From NCBI GenBank assembly GCA_964620095.1, contig CAZUGT010000030.1, positions 1-20,592 of the forward strand: DNA of 20,592 nt, given 5' to 3'. The translations under genes and the position numbers were made by a program. Shown one piece after another: positions 1-7,615 of the stretch. The notes below the pieces were generated by a model that saw only the letters and a list, made by a program, of their open reading frames with translations, made no database searches and was not told the origin of the DNA. The DNA comes from JAJDXO01 sp964620095. GTDB taxonomy: Bacteria > Pseudomonadota > Alphaproteobacteria > Rhodospirillales > UBA2165. How positions within the stretch are numbered: the first letter of the stretch is position 1; every line of letters starts with the position of its first letter.

Positions 1-159
1 GTCGTCCGGGATGACCCGGGCCTCGGCGAGCCGGATGCCCATGCCGGTGAGGCGGGTGGCGAGCCAGTTCAAATTGGCGTCCTCGGTGCGCCCCGACAGC
101 ACCTCGTCGCCGATGATCAACACGCATGCCGTGACTGGGGCCGTAACGGTGTCGTCCAA
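1..159 (-). CDS. Molybdopterin-binding domain protein (CinA/MoaB-type), 5' part only
   Basis: Only the first 53 codons are in the window; the gene continues past base 1. The peptide contains ACVLIIGDEVLSG followed by RTEDANLNWLATRL. This is the opening strand, GDE loop and helix of the MoaB/MogA-type molybdopterin-binding fold, as found in the amino-terminal domain of CinA and in stand-alone CinA-like proteins. I chose the TTG at 159-157 because an AGGGAGAG Shine-Dalgarno-like run lies just upstream and the start leaves only a few residues before the first strand. It is the last gene of a minus-strand series after the Nudix gene, with a spacer of about 70 bases. The missing 3' part prevents deciding whether a carboxy-terminal CinA amidase domain follows. 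Confidence 0.8.
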   Translation of the reverse strand, partial: MDDTVTAPVTACVLIIGDEVLSGRTEDANLNWLATRLTGMGIRLAEARVIPDD

Positions 160-227
160 TTTTCTCTCCCTGAAGCGGGCGCCATCCTACCAAAGCATCT
201 TGGCGCCGCAATAGGGCGGCGGTTCCC

Positions 228-689
228 TCACAGGAGATCGCAGAGCAGGGCCACCAGGGGCTCGTCCGCCGGCGGCATGGGATAGTCCCCCATCCGGTTC
301 GGGAACACCCATTTGAGCGCCTGTCCCTCCGCCGGGGCCGGCGTGCCCCGCCACACCCGGCAGACGAACAGCGGCATCAGGAGGTGAAAATCGTCGTAGG
401 CGTGGGAGGCGAAGGCGACGGGCGCGAGACAGCTCTCGGTAACGTCGAGGTCCAGTTCCTCCTTGAGCTCCCGGCAGAGCGCGGCTTCCGGGGTCTCGCC
501 GTCCGCCACCTTGCCGCCCGGAAATTCCCACAGCCCGGCCATGGACTTGCCCTCGGGCCGCCGGGCCAGCAGCACCCGCCCGTCGGCATCGACCAGCGCG
601 ATTGCCGAGACCAGAACCACCGGCCGGCCGGGCCCGGCGGCGCGCGCCTCGGCCTCCAGGCAGCTCGGATCAGGTCCGGTAATCGGCAT
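228..689 (-). CDS. mutT: Nudix hydrolase, MutT-type 8-oxo-dGTP diphosphatase
   Basis: A 153-residue protein expected to hydrolyse oxidised or other nucleoside triphosphates to monophosphates (nucleotide-pool sanitation). The Nudix box lies at about residues 59-81: G59 and E65, then R73-E74 and the metal-binding E77-E78. The box glycine near its end is replaced by Asp80. The preceding ALVDADGRVLLARRPEGK and WEFPGGK segments match bacterial MutT proteins. The ATG overlaps the end of argJ by 20 bases, suggesting translational coupling. About 20 residues before the core strand look non-conserved, so a later start cannot be excluded. argJ-mutT linkage is common in alphaproteobacteria. The substrate is inferred from family membership; other Nudix substrates are possible. 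Confidence 0.85.
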   Translation of the reverse strand: MPITGPDPSCLEAEARAAGPGRPVVLVSAIALVDADGRVLLARRPEGKSMAGLWEFPGGKVADGETPEAALCRELKEELDLDVTESCLAPVAFASHAYDDFHLLMPLFVCRVWRGTPAPAEGQALKWVFPNRMGDYPMPPADEPLVALLCDLL

Positions 690-1908
690 TGATGGAGATG
701 TAGCCGTGGGTCAGGTCGCAGGTCCAGACCGTCGCCCGGCCGGACCCGACGCCGAGATCCACCTCGATGCCGATCTCGTCGCCCTTCATGTGGGCCGCCA
801 CCGGGGCCTCGTCGTAGCCGTCCACGGCGACGCCGTCCCGGGCGACGGCGATCCCGCCGATGGTGATGGCGAGCCTGTCCCGGTCGGCCGCCTCGCCCGC
901 CTTGCCGACCGCCATGACGATCCGGCCCCAGTTGGCGTCCTCGCCGGCGATGGCGGTCTTGACCAGGGGCGAATCCGCGATGGCGCGGCCCACCGCCTTG
1001 GCCGCCCGGTCGTCCTCGGCGCCGGTCACGGTGATTTCGATGAACTTGGCCGCCCCCTCCCCGTCGCGGACGATCTGATGGGCGAGGTCGAGGCACACTT
1101 CGTCGAGGGCGCCCCGGAATTCCCGGAGGTGGGCGTCGCCGGCCTGGGCGACCCATTTGTGCTCGGCCTCGCCGGTGGCGAACAGCAGGACCGTATCGCT
1201 GGTCGAGGTGTCGGAATCGACGGAAATATTGTTGAAGCTCCTGTTGACCGCGTTCTCCAGGAGATGCTGCAGCACGCCGTGGGGGATGGCCGCATCGGTG
1301 AAGATGAACGACAGCATGGTCGCCATGTCGGGCGCGATCATCCCCGAACCCTTGGCGATGCCGGCGACGGTCACGGGCGTGCCGCCGATCTCCACCTGCC
1401 GGACGCTGCCCTTGGGAAACGTGTCCGTGGTGGTGATGGCCCGGGCCGCCGCCTGCCAGTCGCTGCCGAACTTCCCGGCCAGTTCGCCGAGCACGGGCGT
1501 CACCTTTCCCACCTCGATGGGCTCGCCGATGACGCCGGTCTGGGCGATGAACACGTGACCGGCGGCGCAGCCGATGGCCTCCGCCGCGGCGCCCGCCATC
1601 GCCGCGACCGCGTCCTCGCCCGCCTTGCCGGTAAACGCGTTGGCGTTGCCCGAATTGACCACGAGGCCCCGGGCCTGTCCCGAGGCAAGGGCGGCGCGGC
1701 ACCAGTCGATGGGCGCGGCTGCGGTTTTCGAGCGGGTGAAGACGCCGGCCACGTCGGTGCCGTCGGGCATCTCGACCAGCAGCAGGTCGAGCTTCTCCCG
1801 GTGCTTGATGCCGCACGCGGCCGTCGCCACCCGCACGCCGCCGACGGCCGGCATGTCCGGAAAACTCTCCGGCGCCAAGGGAGAAACCTGGGGTGATTTG
1901 TCGCTCAT
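670..1908 (-). CDS. argJ: Bifunctional ornithine acetyltransferase / N-acetylglutamate synthase
   Basis: ArgJ transfers the acetyl group from N-acetylornithine to glutamate in the cyclic arginine pathway; the bifunctional type can also use acetyl-CoA. The 412-residue product is close to the usual family length. It is made as a precursor that self-cleaves before a threonine: the motif is KGSGMIAPDMATML with cleavage between Ala196 and Thr197, and Thr197 is the nucleophile. The early GVRVATAACGIK, the NSGNANAFTG segment (about residues 85-94) and the carboxy end YISINADYRT are typical. I take the ATG at 1908 over an in-frame TTG at 1926, which lies inside the T-run of the upstream terminator. 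No clear Shine-Dalgarno precedes the ATG. Mono- versus bifunctionality cannot be read from this sequence. Confidence 0.95.
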   Translation of the reverse strand: MSDKSPQVSPLAPESFPDMPAVGGVRVATAACGIKHREKLDLLLVEMPDGTDVAGVFTRSKTAAAPIDWCRAALASGQARGLVVNSGNANAFTGKAGEDAVAAMAGAAAEAIGCAAGHVFIAQTGVIGEPIEVGKVTPVLGELAGKFGSDWQAAARAITTTDTFPKGSVRQVEIGGTPVTVAGIAKGSGMIAPDMATMLSFIFTDAAIPHGVLQHLLENAVNRSFNNISVDSDTSTSDTVLLFATGEAEHKWVAQAGDAHLREFRGALDEVCLDLAHQIVRDGEGAAKFIEITVTGAEDDRAAKAVGRAIADSPLVKTAIAGEDANWGRIVMAVGKAGEAADRDRLAITIGGIAVARDGVAVDGYDEAPVAAHMKGDEIGIEVDLGVGSGRATVWTCDLTHGYISINADYRT

Positions 1909-1924
1909 CGGTTCAAGGCCGTTC

Positions 1925-1951
1925 AAAAGAAAAGCGCCGCTGCCGCGGCGC
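1925..1951 (-). terminator. Intrinsic terminator after the parvulin gene
   Basis: Read on the minus strand, a perfect 7-bp stem (GCGCCGC / GCGGCGC, bases 1951-1945 and 1940-1934) with a GGCA loop is followed by TTTTCTTTT (1933-1925). This is a canonical Rho-independent terminator about 60 bases after the parvulin stop codon and only 17 bases before the argJ start. Confidence 0.8.
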
Positions 1952-2010
1952 CCTCCTTTTAATCAAAGCCGCGGCCGCCGTCCAGCGGATGCCGGCTGTC
2001 GGCGGCGTTT

Positions 2011-2850
2011 CTATTTCGGGTCGGGGCGCCCTTCGGGTCCGTAGGTTTCCACCTTGGCCTTCTCGCGCAGCTCGCTCACGTATTTCCGGCTCAGCTGCTC
2101 CTCCACCTGTTCGCGCATCTGGCCCTCGGCCTGGGCGTAACTCGGCGCTTCCTGGGTGCGGCGGTCCTCGACCTTGATGACGTGCCAGCCGAACTGGGTC
2201 TTCACGGGCGATTTGGTGACGTCGCCCGGCCGCAGTTCGAACGCGGCGGCGGAGAATTCCGGCACCATTTTCTCGCGGGTGAAATAGCCGAGATCGCCGC
2301 CGACCTTCCCGGACGGGCCGGTCGAGAGTTCCTTGGCGAGCCTCGCGAAATCCTCTCCCTTGCCGACGCGGACGATGACCGCGCGGGCCTGCTCTTCGGT
2401 CTCCACCAGGATATGGCGGGCCCGAACCTCGTCGAGGGGCGGATTTTCCTTCAGGAACTGGTCGTACCGGGCCTTCACCGCCTCATCGGTCAGGTTGTCC
2501 TTCACGTAGCGGGACATCAGCTCCCGTTGGAGAATCTGGTCCTCGATCTGGGCCACGGCGCGGCGGACCTGGGACTCCTTGTCGTAGCCCTGTTTGCGGG
2601 CTTCGTCGGCCACCAGCCGGACGGCGATCATGTCCTGCAGAATCAGGTTGAACAGCAATTGCATGGGATACTGCTGGGCCTGGGGGCCCAACTGCCGGCG
2701 CCGGTTCAGGATGTCCGACATGAAAATTTCATAACCGTTCACGACGGCGACCACCGGATCATCGGCGGCTTTGGCGGCCGGAGACAATTGCGGCAGCGCC
2801 AGCGCGGCGAAGAGAGCCGCGGCAGCCGCTGCGAGAGCGAGTTTGCGCAT
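2011..2850 (-). CDS. Periplasmic parvulin-type peptidyl-prolyl isomerase (PpiC/SurA family)
   Basis: A 279-residue exported folding catalyst or chaperone for envelope proteins. The start MRKLALAAAAAALFAALA is a signal peptide with a likely cleavage after AKA at residue 28. A SurA/PrsA-like helical chaperone region follows (about 33-135), including the RRQLGPQAQQYPMQLLFNLILQ segment. A single parvulin domain spans about 141-231: the RARHILVE strand, GEDFARLAKELSTGPSG, GGDLGYF and the closing GWHVIKVEDR are all present. I chose ATG 2850 because the longer in-frame extension upstream would bury the signal peptide; AGGA lies just upstream. It diverges from secA across a 220-base spacer, which fits a role in secretion and folding. 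The exact orthology (SurA versus PrsA/PpiC) is not settled. Confidence 0.9.
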   Translation of the reverse strand: MRKLALAAAAAALFAALALPQLSPAAKAADDPVVAVVNGYEIFMSDILNRRRQLGPQAQQYPMQLLFNLILQDMIAVRLVADEARKQGYDKESQVRRAVAQIEDQILQRELMSRYVKDNLTDEAVKARYDQFLKENPPLDEVRARHILVETEEQARAVIVRVGKGEDFARLAKELSTGPSGKVGGDLGYFTREKMVPEFSAAAFELRPGDVTKSPVKTQFGWHVIKVEDRRTQEAPSYAQAEGQMREQVEEQLSRKYVSELREKAKVETYGPEGRPDPK

Positions 2851-2987
2851 ATTTCGATCCTGCGATGCTGATCCCGTTCGGTTGCAAACCCCTGGCATCG
2901 CATTCGGAGGCAAGGAACCGTTCCCTTACGATACCCTATGGCCGAAATGGCCGCATCACACAAGGATGCGAGCGCGGATGCCGGTCG

Positions 2988-3016
2988 TTGACAACGCGCC
3001 ATCCCGGCCATATCTC
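2988..3016 (+). promoter_or_regulatory. Predicted sigma-70 promoter of secA
   Basis: A perfect -35 TTGACA at 2988-2993 is followed by a 17-base spacer and a weak -10 TATCTC at 3011-3016. This would give a leader of about 45 bases before the secA ATG, which has GAGGAA just upstream. The -10 match is only partial. The divergent parvulin promoter must also lie in 2851-3070, but I could not pick it out. Confidence 0.45.
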
Positions 3017-3070
3017 TTTGCCAGCGCGGCGTGCGTGCCGCCAAACTTCTGACTCGTCCGAGGAATATTC

Positions 3071-5815
3071 ATGTTTGACGCCCTCGCCCGGCGCATGTTT
3101 GGGTCGGCCAACGACCGTTACGTCAAAGGACTCGGCGGCACCGTCGACGCCATCAACGGTCTCGAGCCCGACATGGAGGCCCTGTCGGACGCCGAGTTGA
3201 AGGCGCGCACCGATTGGCTGAAAGGCCGCGCCGCCGAGGGCGAGAGCCTGGACGATCTGCTGGTCGATGCCTTCGCGACGGCGCGCGAAGCGGCCAAGCG
3301 GGCTCTCGGCGAGCGCCCCTACGACGTTCAACTGGTCGGCGGGTTCGTGCTGCACAACGGCATGATCTCCGAAATGAAGACCGGCGAGGGCAAGACGCTG
3401 GTCGCCACCATGCCGGTCTATCTCAATGCCCTCGAAGGCAAGGGCGTCCACGTGGTCACGGTCAACGACTACTTGGCCCGCCGCGACGCCGAGTGGATGG
3501 GCAAGATCTACGACATGCTGGGCCTCTCGGTCGGGGTCATCGTTCCCGGGATGAGCGACGAGGAGCGGCGCGCCTCCTACAACGCCGACGTCACCTACGG
3601 CACCAACTCGGAGTTCGGCTTCGACTACCTCCGGGACAACATGAAATTCACCCTCGAAGACATGGTGCAGCGGGAATTCAACTTCGCCATCGTCGACGAA
3701 GTGGACTCGATCCTGGTCGACGAGGCGCGGACGCCGCTGATCATTTCCGGCGCCGCCGAGGCGTCGTCGGACCTGTACGCGGCGGTGAACGAGGTGATCC
3801 CCAACCTGGTCGAGGAAGACTACGAAAAAGACGAGAAAATGCGCACGGTCACCCTGACCGATCAGGGCACCGAGCATGTCGAGCAGCTGCTCGACGAGGC
3901 GGGGTTGCTGCAGAACGGCAACCTGTACGACTACGCCAACGTTTCACTGGTTCACCACGTCAATCAGGCGCTCCGCGCCCATACCATGTTCCAGCGCGAT
4001 ACCGACTACATGGTCCACAACGGCCAGGTCGTGATCGTCGACGAGTTCACCGGCCGGATGATGGAAGGCCGCCGTTTCTCCGAAGGCCTGCACCAGGCGC
4101 TGGAAGCCAAGGAAGGCGTGACCGTCGAGCAGGAAAACCAGACCCTCGCCTCGATCACCTATCAGAACTATTTCCGCATGTACCCGAAGCTTGCCGGCAT
4201 GACCGGCACGGCGATGACCGAGGCCGGGGAATTCTCCGAAATCTACAAGCTGGAAGTCATCGAAATCCCCACCAACCTGCCCATCGTCCGCGACGATCAG
4301 GACGACGAGGTCTATCGCTCGACCGCGGAGAAATACGACGCCATCGTCGAGCTGATCGAGGACTGCCGGGAAAGAAAGCAGCCGGTGCTGGTCGGCACGG
4401 TCTCCATCGAAAAGTCCGAAGACATCTCCGAGCTGCTGAAAAAGAAGAATATTCCGCACCAGGTGCTGAACGCCCGCTACCACGAGCAGGAAGCCTACAT
4501 CATCGCCCAGGCCGGCGCGCCGGGCGCGGTCACCATCGCGACCAACATGGCCGGCCGCGGCACCGACATTCAGCTCGGCGGCAACGTCGACATGCTGGTC
4601 CGCCAGCAGCTCGAGGGCGAGGCCGACGAAGCGAAGCACGGCCAACTGACCCAAAAGGTCCGGGAAGAGGTCGCCGCCGGCAAGCAGGTGGTGCTGGACG
4701 CCGGCGGCGTGTTCATCGTCGGCACCGAACGCCACGAAAGCCGGCGCATCGACAACCAGCTGCGGGGCCGGTCGGGCCGCCAGGGCGATCCCGGCGGATC
4801 GAAATTCTTCCTGTCCCTGGAAGACGACCTGATGCGCATCTTCGGCTCGCAGCGCATGGAGAGCATGCTGACCAAGCTCGGCCTCGAGGAGGGCGAGGCG
4901 ATCATCCACCCGTGGATCAACAAGGCGCTGGAGAAGGCGCAGCAGAAGGTCGAGGCGCGCAACTTCGATATCCGGAAGAATCTGCTCAAGTTCGACGACG
5001 TGATGAACGACCAGCGGAAGGTGATCTACGAGCAGCGCAAGGAGCTGATGAGCGCCACCGACGTCTCCAACACGCTCGCGGACATGCGGACCAATGTCGT
5101 CAGCCGGACGGTCAGCCGGTGCATCCCCGAAAAAGCCTATCAGGAGCAATGGGAAACCGATGCGCTGCACGAAGAGATGAAGCGCATATTTGGCCTCGAT
5201 CTGCCGGTCTCCGAGTGGGCCCAGGAGGAAGGCGTCGCCGACGCCGAGGTCGAGGACCGCATCCTGGATCTGGTCAACCGCAAGATGGCCGAAAAGGCCG
5301 CGACCTGGGGACCGGAGATCATGCGGGATGTGGAGAAGAACCTGCTCCTGCAGATTCTCGATCAGGTGTGGAAGGAGCACCTGCTCTCCCTCGACCATCT
5401 GCGCCAGGGCATCGGCCTCCGGGCCTACGGCCAGAAGGACCCGCTCAACGAATACAAGGGCGAGGCCTTCGAGATGTTCAACGGCATGCTGGAAGAACTC
5501 GACGAGCGGGTCAGCCAGGTGCTCGCCCACATGGAGCTGCAGCTGACCGGTATCGACGAGATGGGCATCTTCGACCGCGACGCGCCGGAGACCGTCGAGG
5601 GATACCAGGACCCGGCCTTCGCCGACGGCGGCGAATTCGCCGGTCCCGAGGGCGATTACGGCGACGCGGTGGTTATCGAAGAGCCGGTCCGCTCCCGCCG
5701 GGCGGCGGCGGAGGTCGATCCCGAAGATCCCTCCACCTGGGGCAAGGTCGGCCGCAACGCCCCCTGCCCCTGCGGGTCGGGCAAGAAATTCAAGCACTGC
5801 CACGGCGCCAATTAG
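3071..5815 (+). CDS. secA: Preprotein translocase ATPase SecA
   Basis: SecA is the ATP-driven motor that pushes unfolded preproteins through SecYEG at the inner membrane. The 914-residue length is normal for alphaproteobacteria. Visible in order: Walker A MKTGEGKT (K108, T109), Walker B IVDEVD (209-212), the preprotein-binding region after about 225, and the second ATPase half with VGTVSIEKSE, TNMAGRGTDIQLGG and RQLRGRSGRQGDPG-type helicase motifs. The helical scaffold and wing domains follow, then an acidic linker, then the SEC-C zinc finger (C899, C901, C910, H911) that binds SecB and phospholipid. The start has a GAGGAA Shine-Dalgarno. It stands alone on the plus strand, diverging from the parvulin gene. 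No key residue appears lost. Confidence 0.99.
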   Translation: MFDALARRMFGSANDRYVKGLGGTVDAINGLEPDMEALSDAELKARTDWLKGRAAEGESLDDLLVDAFATAREAAKRALGERPYDVQLVGGFVLHNGMISEMKTGEGKTLVATMPVYLNALEGKGVHVVTVNDYLARRDAEWMGKIYDMLGLSVGVIVPGMSDEERRASYNADVTYGTNSEFGFDYLRDNMKFTLEDMVQREFNFAIVDEVDSILVDEARTPLIISGAAEASSDLYAAVNEVIPNLVEEDYEKDEKMRTVTLTDQGTEHVEQLLDEAGLLQNGNLYDYANVSLVHHVNQALRAHTMFQRDTDYMVHNGQVVIVDEFTGRMMEGRRFSEGLHQALEAKEGVTVEQENQTLASITYQNYFRMYPKLAGMTGTAMTEAGEFSEIYKLEVIEIPTNLPIVRDDQDDEVYRSTAEKYDAIVELIEDCRERKQPVLVGTVSIEKSEDISELLKKKNIPHQVLNARYHEQEAYIIAQAGAPGAVTIATNMAGRGTDIQLGGNVDMLVRQQLEGEADEAKHGQLTQKVREEVAAGKQVVLDAGGVFIVGTERHESRRIDNQLRGRSGRQGDPGGSKFFLSLEDDLMRIFGSQRMESMLTKLGLEEGEAIIHPWINKALEKAQQKVEARNFDIRKNLLKFDDVMNDQRKVIYEQRKELMSATDVSNTLADMRTNVVSRTVSRCIPEKAYQEQWETDALHEEMKRIFGLDLPVSEWAQEEGVADAEVEDRILDLVNRKMAEKAATWGPEIMRDVEKNLLLQILDQVWKEHLLSLDHLRQGIGLRAYGQKDPLNEYKGEAFEMFNGMLEELDERVSQVLAHMELQLTGIDEMGIFDRDAPETVEGYQDPAFADGGEFAGPEGDYGDAVVIEEPVRSRRAAAEVDPEDPSTWGKVGRNAPCPCGSGKKFKHCHGAN

Positions 5816-5910
5816 CGCTGACCCTCTTCCCCGCCGGGGTTGACCGACTTGGCGAGGCGGCAACTGAGCTTAACCGGCCTACGCCGATACGCATATTATA
5901 CGTTATTAAA

Positions 5911-5934
5911 GTGTAATATAAATTTAATTTACAC
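5911..5934. promoter_or_regulatory. 24-bp palindromic operator-like site upstream of cysH
   Basis: The left end GTGTAA and right end TTACAC are exact reverse complements around a perfect central TAAATTTA; only the two symmetric dinucleotides between these blocks mismatch. It sits in the most AT-rich stretch of the window, between secA and cysH and just upstream of a plausible cysH -35. The symmetry fits a dimeric regulator, probably controlling cysH. No regulator family is recognised from the site. Confidence 0.5.
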
Positions 5935-5942
5935 AAAGTTAT

Positions 5943-5971
5943 TTGCATTAACCGGTAAATCACACCATATT
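5943..5971 (+). promoter_or_regulatory. Candidate cysH promoter
   Basis: TTGCAT at 5943-5948 and CATATT at 5966-5971 are separated by 17 bases; each has about four of six consensus matches. The upstream palindrome at 5911-5934 would be placed like an activator site. A promoter inside the AT-rich palindrome itself is an alternative. Confidence 0.35.
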
Positions 5972-5972
5972 A

Positions 5973-5995
5973 GCCGTCTTATTTTTGGAGACGGC
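5973..5995 (+). promoter_or_regulatory. Hairpin containing the cysH Shine-Dalgarno
   Basis: GCCGTCT (5973-5979) and AGACGGC (5989-5995) form a perfect 7-bp stem with a 9-base T-rich loop, ending two bases before the cysH ATG. The GGAG ribosome-binding sequence (5987-5990) straddles loop and stem, so folding should limit ribosome access. It would act only if transcription starts upstream of it; the candidate promoter at 5943-5971 would start inside the hairpin. Confidence 0.4.
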
Positions 5996-5997
5996 AA

Positions 5998-6723
5998 ATG
6001 GACGATGCCTCCTATCCCGGCAGAACAATCCCGGTGGCGCTGGACGGCCTCGAGGGGTCCGAGCTCCTCCGCGCCGCCATCGAGAGCGAGGAAATCGGGC
6101 GCATTGCCGTCGTGTCTTCCTTCGGCGCCGAATCCGCCGTCCTCCTCCACATGGTCGCGGCAATCGATCCGGATCTCCCGGTAATCTATCTCGATACCCT
6201 CAAGGGCTTCGCGCAGACCGGCACCTACATCAAGCAATTGGTCGAACGTCTCGGCCTCACCAACGTCCGGATACGGCAGCCCGACCTCGGCGCCGTCCGC
6301 GACACCGATCCCAACGGCACGCTCTGGCATCACAACCGGGACGCCTGCTGTCATATCCGCAAGGTGGTGCCGATGGCCAAGGCGCTCGACGGGTTTGATG
6401 CGTGGATCAACGGCCGCAAGCGTCACCACGGGGGCGAACGGTCCGGCCTGGAGCCGGTCGAAATCGCCGAGGGCCGGATCAAACTCAATCCGCTGGCCAG
6501 CTTCACCGCCGAGGACATCGAGGATTACATGACCCGCCACGGCCTGCCCCGGCACCCGCTCGCCGAAAAGGGCTACGCCTCGATTGGCTGCCGGCCGTGC
6601 ACCCGCCCCTTGCGGGAAGGGGAATCGGGCCGCGACGGCCGCTGGGCCGACAGCGGCAAGACCGAATGCGGCATCCACAGGGCGCCGTGGTACGCCGCCG
6701 CGCACTCTGGGCCGAGCGCCTGA
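5998..6723 (+). CDS. cysH: Assimilatory adenylyl-sulfate (APS) reductase, Fe-S type
   Basis: A 241-residue cytoplasmic enzyme that reduces activated sulfate to sulfite with thioredoxin in cysteine synthesis. The ATP-pyrophosphatase-like loop SSFGAES is at 40-46 and LDT at 65-67. The cysteines that bind a 4Fe-4S cluster are all present: Cys117-Cys118 in CCHIRK and Cys198/Cys201 in GCRPCT. These distinguish APS reductases from the cluster-free PAPS reductases. The catalytic Cys224 lies in SGKTECGIH. The WINGRKRHHGGERSGL segment is the alphaproteobacterial form of the usual substrate-binding motif. No other sulfate-assimilation gene is adjacent, so cysH seems monocistronic. Upstream palindrome and hairpin suggest specific control. 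Confidence 0.95.
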   Translation: MDDASYPGRTIPVALDGLEGSELLRAAIESEEIGRIAVVSSFGAESAVLLHMVAAIDPDLPVIYLDTLKGFAQTGTYIKQLVERLGLTNVRIRQPDLGAVRDTDPNGTLWHHNRDACCHIRKVVPMAKALDGFDAWINGRKRHHGGERSGLEPVEIAEGRIKLNPLASFTAEDIEDYMTRHGLPRHPLAEKGYASIGCRPCTRPLREGESGRDGRWADSGKTECGIHRAPWYAAAHSGPSA

Positions 6724-6840
6724 GACCGGCTTGAACCCGGGATAGGGCGAGCAGGCGCCCGCCGTTCCTTGGTCCCGCCAATGGTTTCAATGGCCGGATC
6801 GTCGAAGCCCGGAAACCGTTCCCGTCCCAACGGGCCGAAC

Positions 6841-6864
6841 TAATTTAATCAAACGATTGAATTA
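6841..6864. promoter_or_regulatory. Palindromic TetR-type operator before the efflux operon
   Basis: The half-sites TAATTtAATC and GATTgAATTA (lower case marks the mismatched base) are reverse complements around the centre AAAC, giving a 24-bp dyad. It overlaps the -35 of the predicted promoter of the repressor-efflux operon. Placement and symmetry fit autorepression by the downstream TetR-family protein. Confidence 0.6.
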
Positions 6865-6885
6865 GACGGTGTGTGGGTCTATATC
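6857..6885 (+). promoter_or_regulatory. Predicted promoter of the TetR-RND operon
   Basis: TTGAAT (6857-6862), a 17-base spacer and TATATC (6880-6885) resemble sigma-70 elements with four of six matches each. The -35 lies in the right half of the palindromic operator, so a bound repressor would block RNA polymerase. Confidence 0.45.
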
Positions 6886-6904
6886 AGCGGTGGAGGAAAA
6901 CCGG

Positions 6905-7615
6905 ATGGCCCCGAATACCGCTCGCGATACCGCTCCCGAGGCGTCCCTCAGCCGGGGCGACGAAACCCGCGGCCAGCTTCTGGATGCGGGGCTCACCCTG
7001 TTTTCCAAATACGGCTACGACTCGGTCACCACCCGGCAGCTGGCGTCCGAGGCCGGGGCCAATATCGCCGCCATCGCCTATCACTTCGGCGGCAAGCGGG
7101 ATCTCTACCGGGCGGTGCTGCATCAGCTGGTGGAAGACACCGACCCTCTCGTGGGGCCGGTGGCCCAAAGGATGGCCGACGGCATCGCCGCCGCGGGCGC
7201 CGACAAGGCCGCCCTCGCCCGGGTGGTGGCGGGCTTCGTTCACGGGTTTGCCGGCATCTTCCTCGAAGGCGATTTCATGGCCCACAGGGCGCCCATGGTG
7301 ATGCGCGAGTTCGCCAATCCCTCGGAGGATTTCGACATCCTCTATGAGGGCCGGCTCGGCCCGATCCACCGCAGCGTTACCGCCTTGGCGGCGGCGGCCC
7401 TCGACATGGACCCGGACAGCCCGGAGGCCAAGATCCGCGCCCATGCCGTCATGGGCAACCTGGTGGTGTTCGAGATCGCCAAACACCTGTTGATGAAACG
7501 CACGGGATGGGAGGCGTACACGCCCGACCGGATCGCCCTGGTCCGGCGTTTGATTACCGAGGCGGTGCTGAACTCCCTTCGGCTGCCTCATCCGGACGAT
7601 GGAGACCGACGATGA
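6905..7615 (+). CDS. TetR-family transcriptional repressor with CerR-like (DUF1956) ligand domain
   Basis: A 236-residue regulator. The amino-terminal DNA-binding domain spans about 20-66: ETRGQLLDAGLTLFSKYGYDSVTTRQLA, then the recognition helix region ANIAAIAYHFGGKRDLYRAVL. The ligand domain has the REFANPSEDFDILYEG, AHAVMGNLVVFEIAKH and TGWEAYTPDRIALVRR style of the CerR/CecR subgroup, whose members often control efflux genes. I chose ATG 6905 because GGAGG lies eight bases upstream; an in-frame GTG at 6869 would lie across the promoter. It is first in an operon with an RND adaptor and pump and overlaps the adaptor start by ATGA. It probably represses the operon until an exported compound binds; that ligand is unknown. 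Confidence 0.9.
   Translation: MAPNTARDTAPEASLSRGDETRGQLLDAGLTLFSKYGYDSVTTRQLASEAGANIAAIAYHFGGKRDLYRAVLHQLVEDTDPLVGPVAQRMADGIAAAGADKAALARVVAGFVHGFAGIFLEGDFMAHRAPMVMREFANPSEDFDILYEGRLGPIHRSVTALAAAALDMDPDSPEAKIRAHAVMGNLVVFEIAKHLLMKRTGWEAYTPDRIALVRRLITEAVLNSLRLPHPDDGDRR

Noticed and set aside
463..1896. 477-residue plus-strand frame across argJ and mutT
   Set aside because: argJ and mutT on the minus strand carry complete family motifs; this frame is low-complexity Gly/Asp/Arg-rich antisense.
3944..5863. Long minus-strand open frame antisense to secA
   Set aside because: Shadow frame of secA with no motif and no ribosome-binding site.
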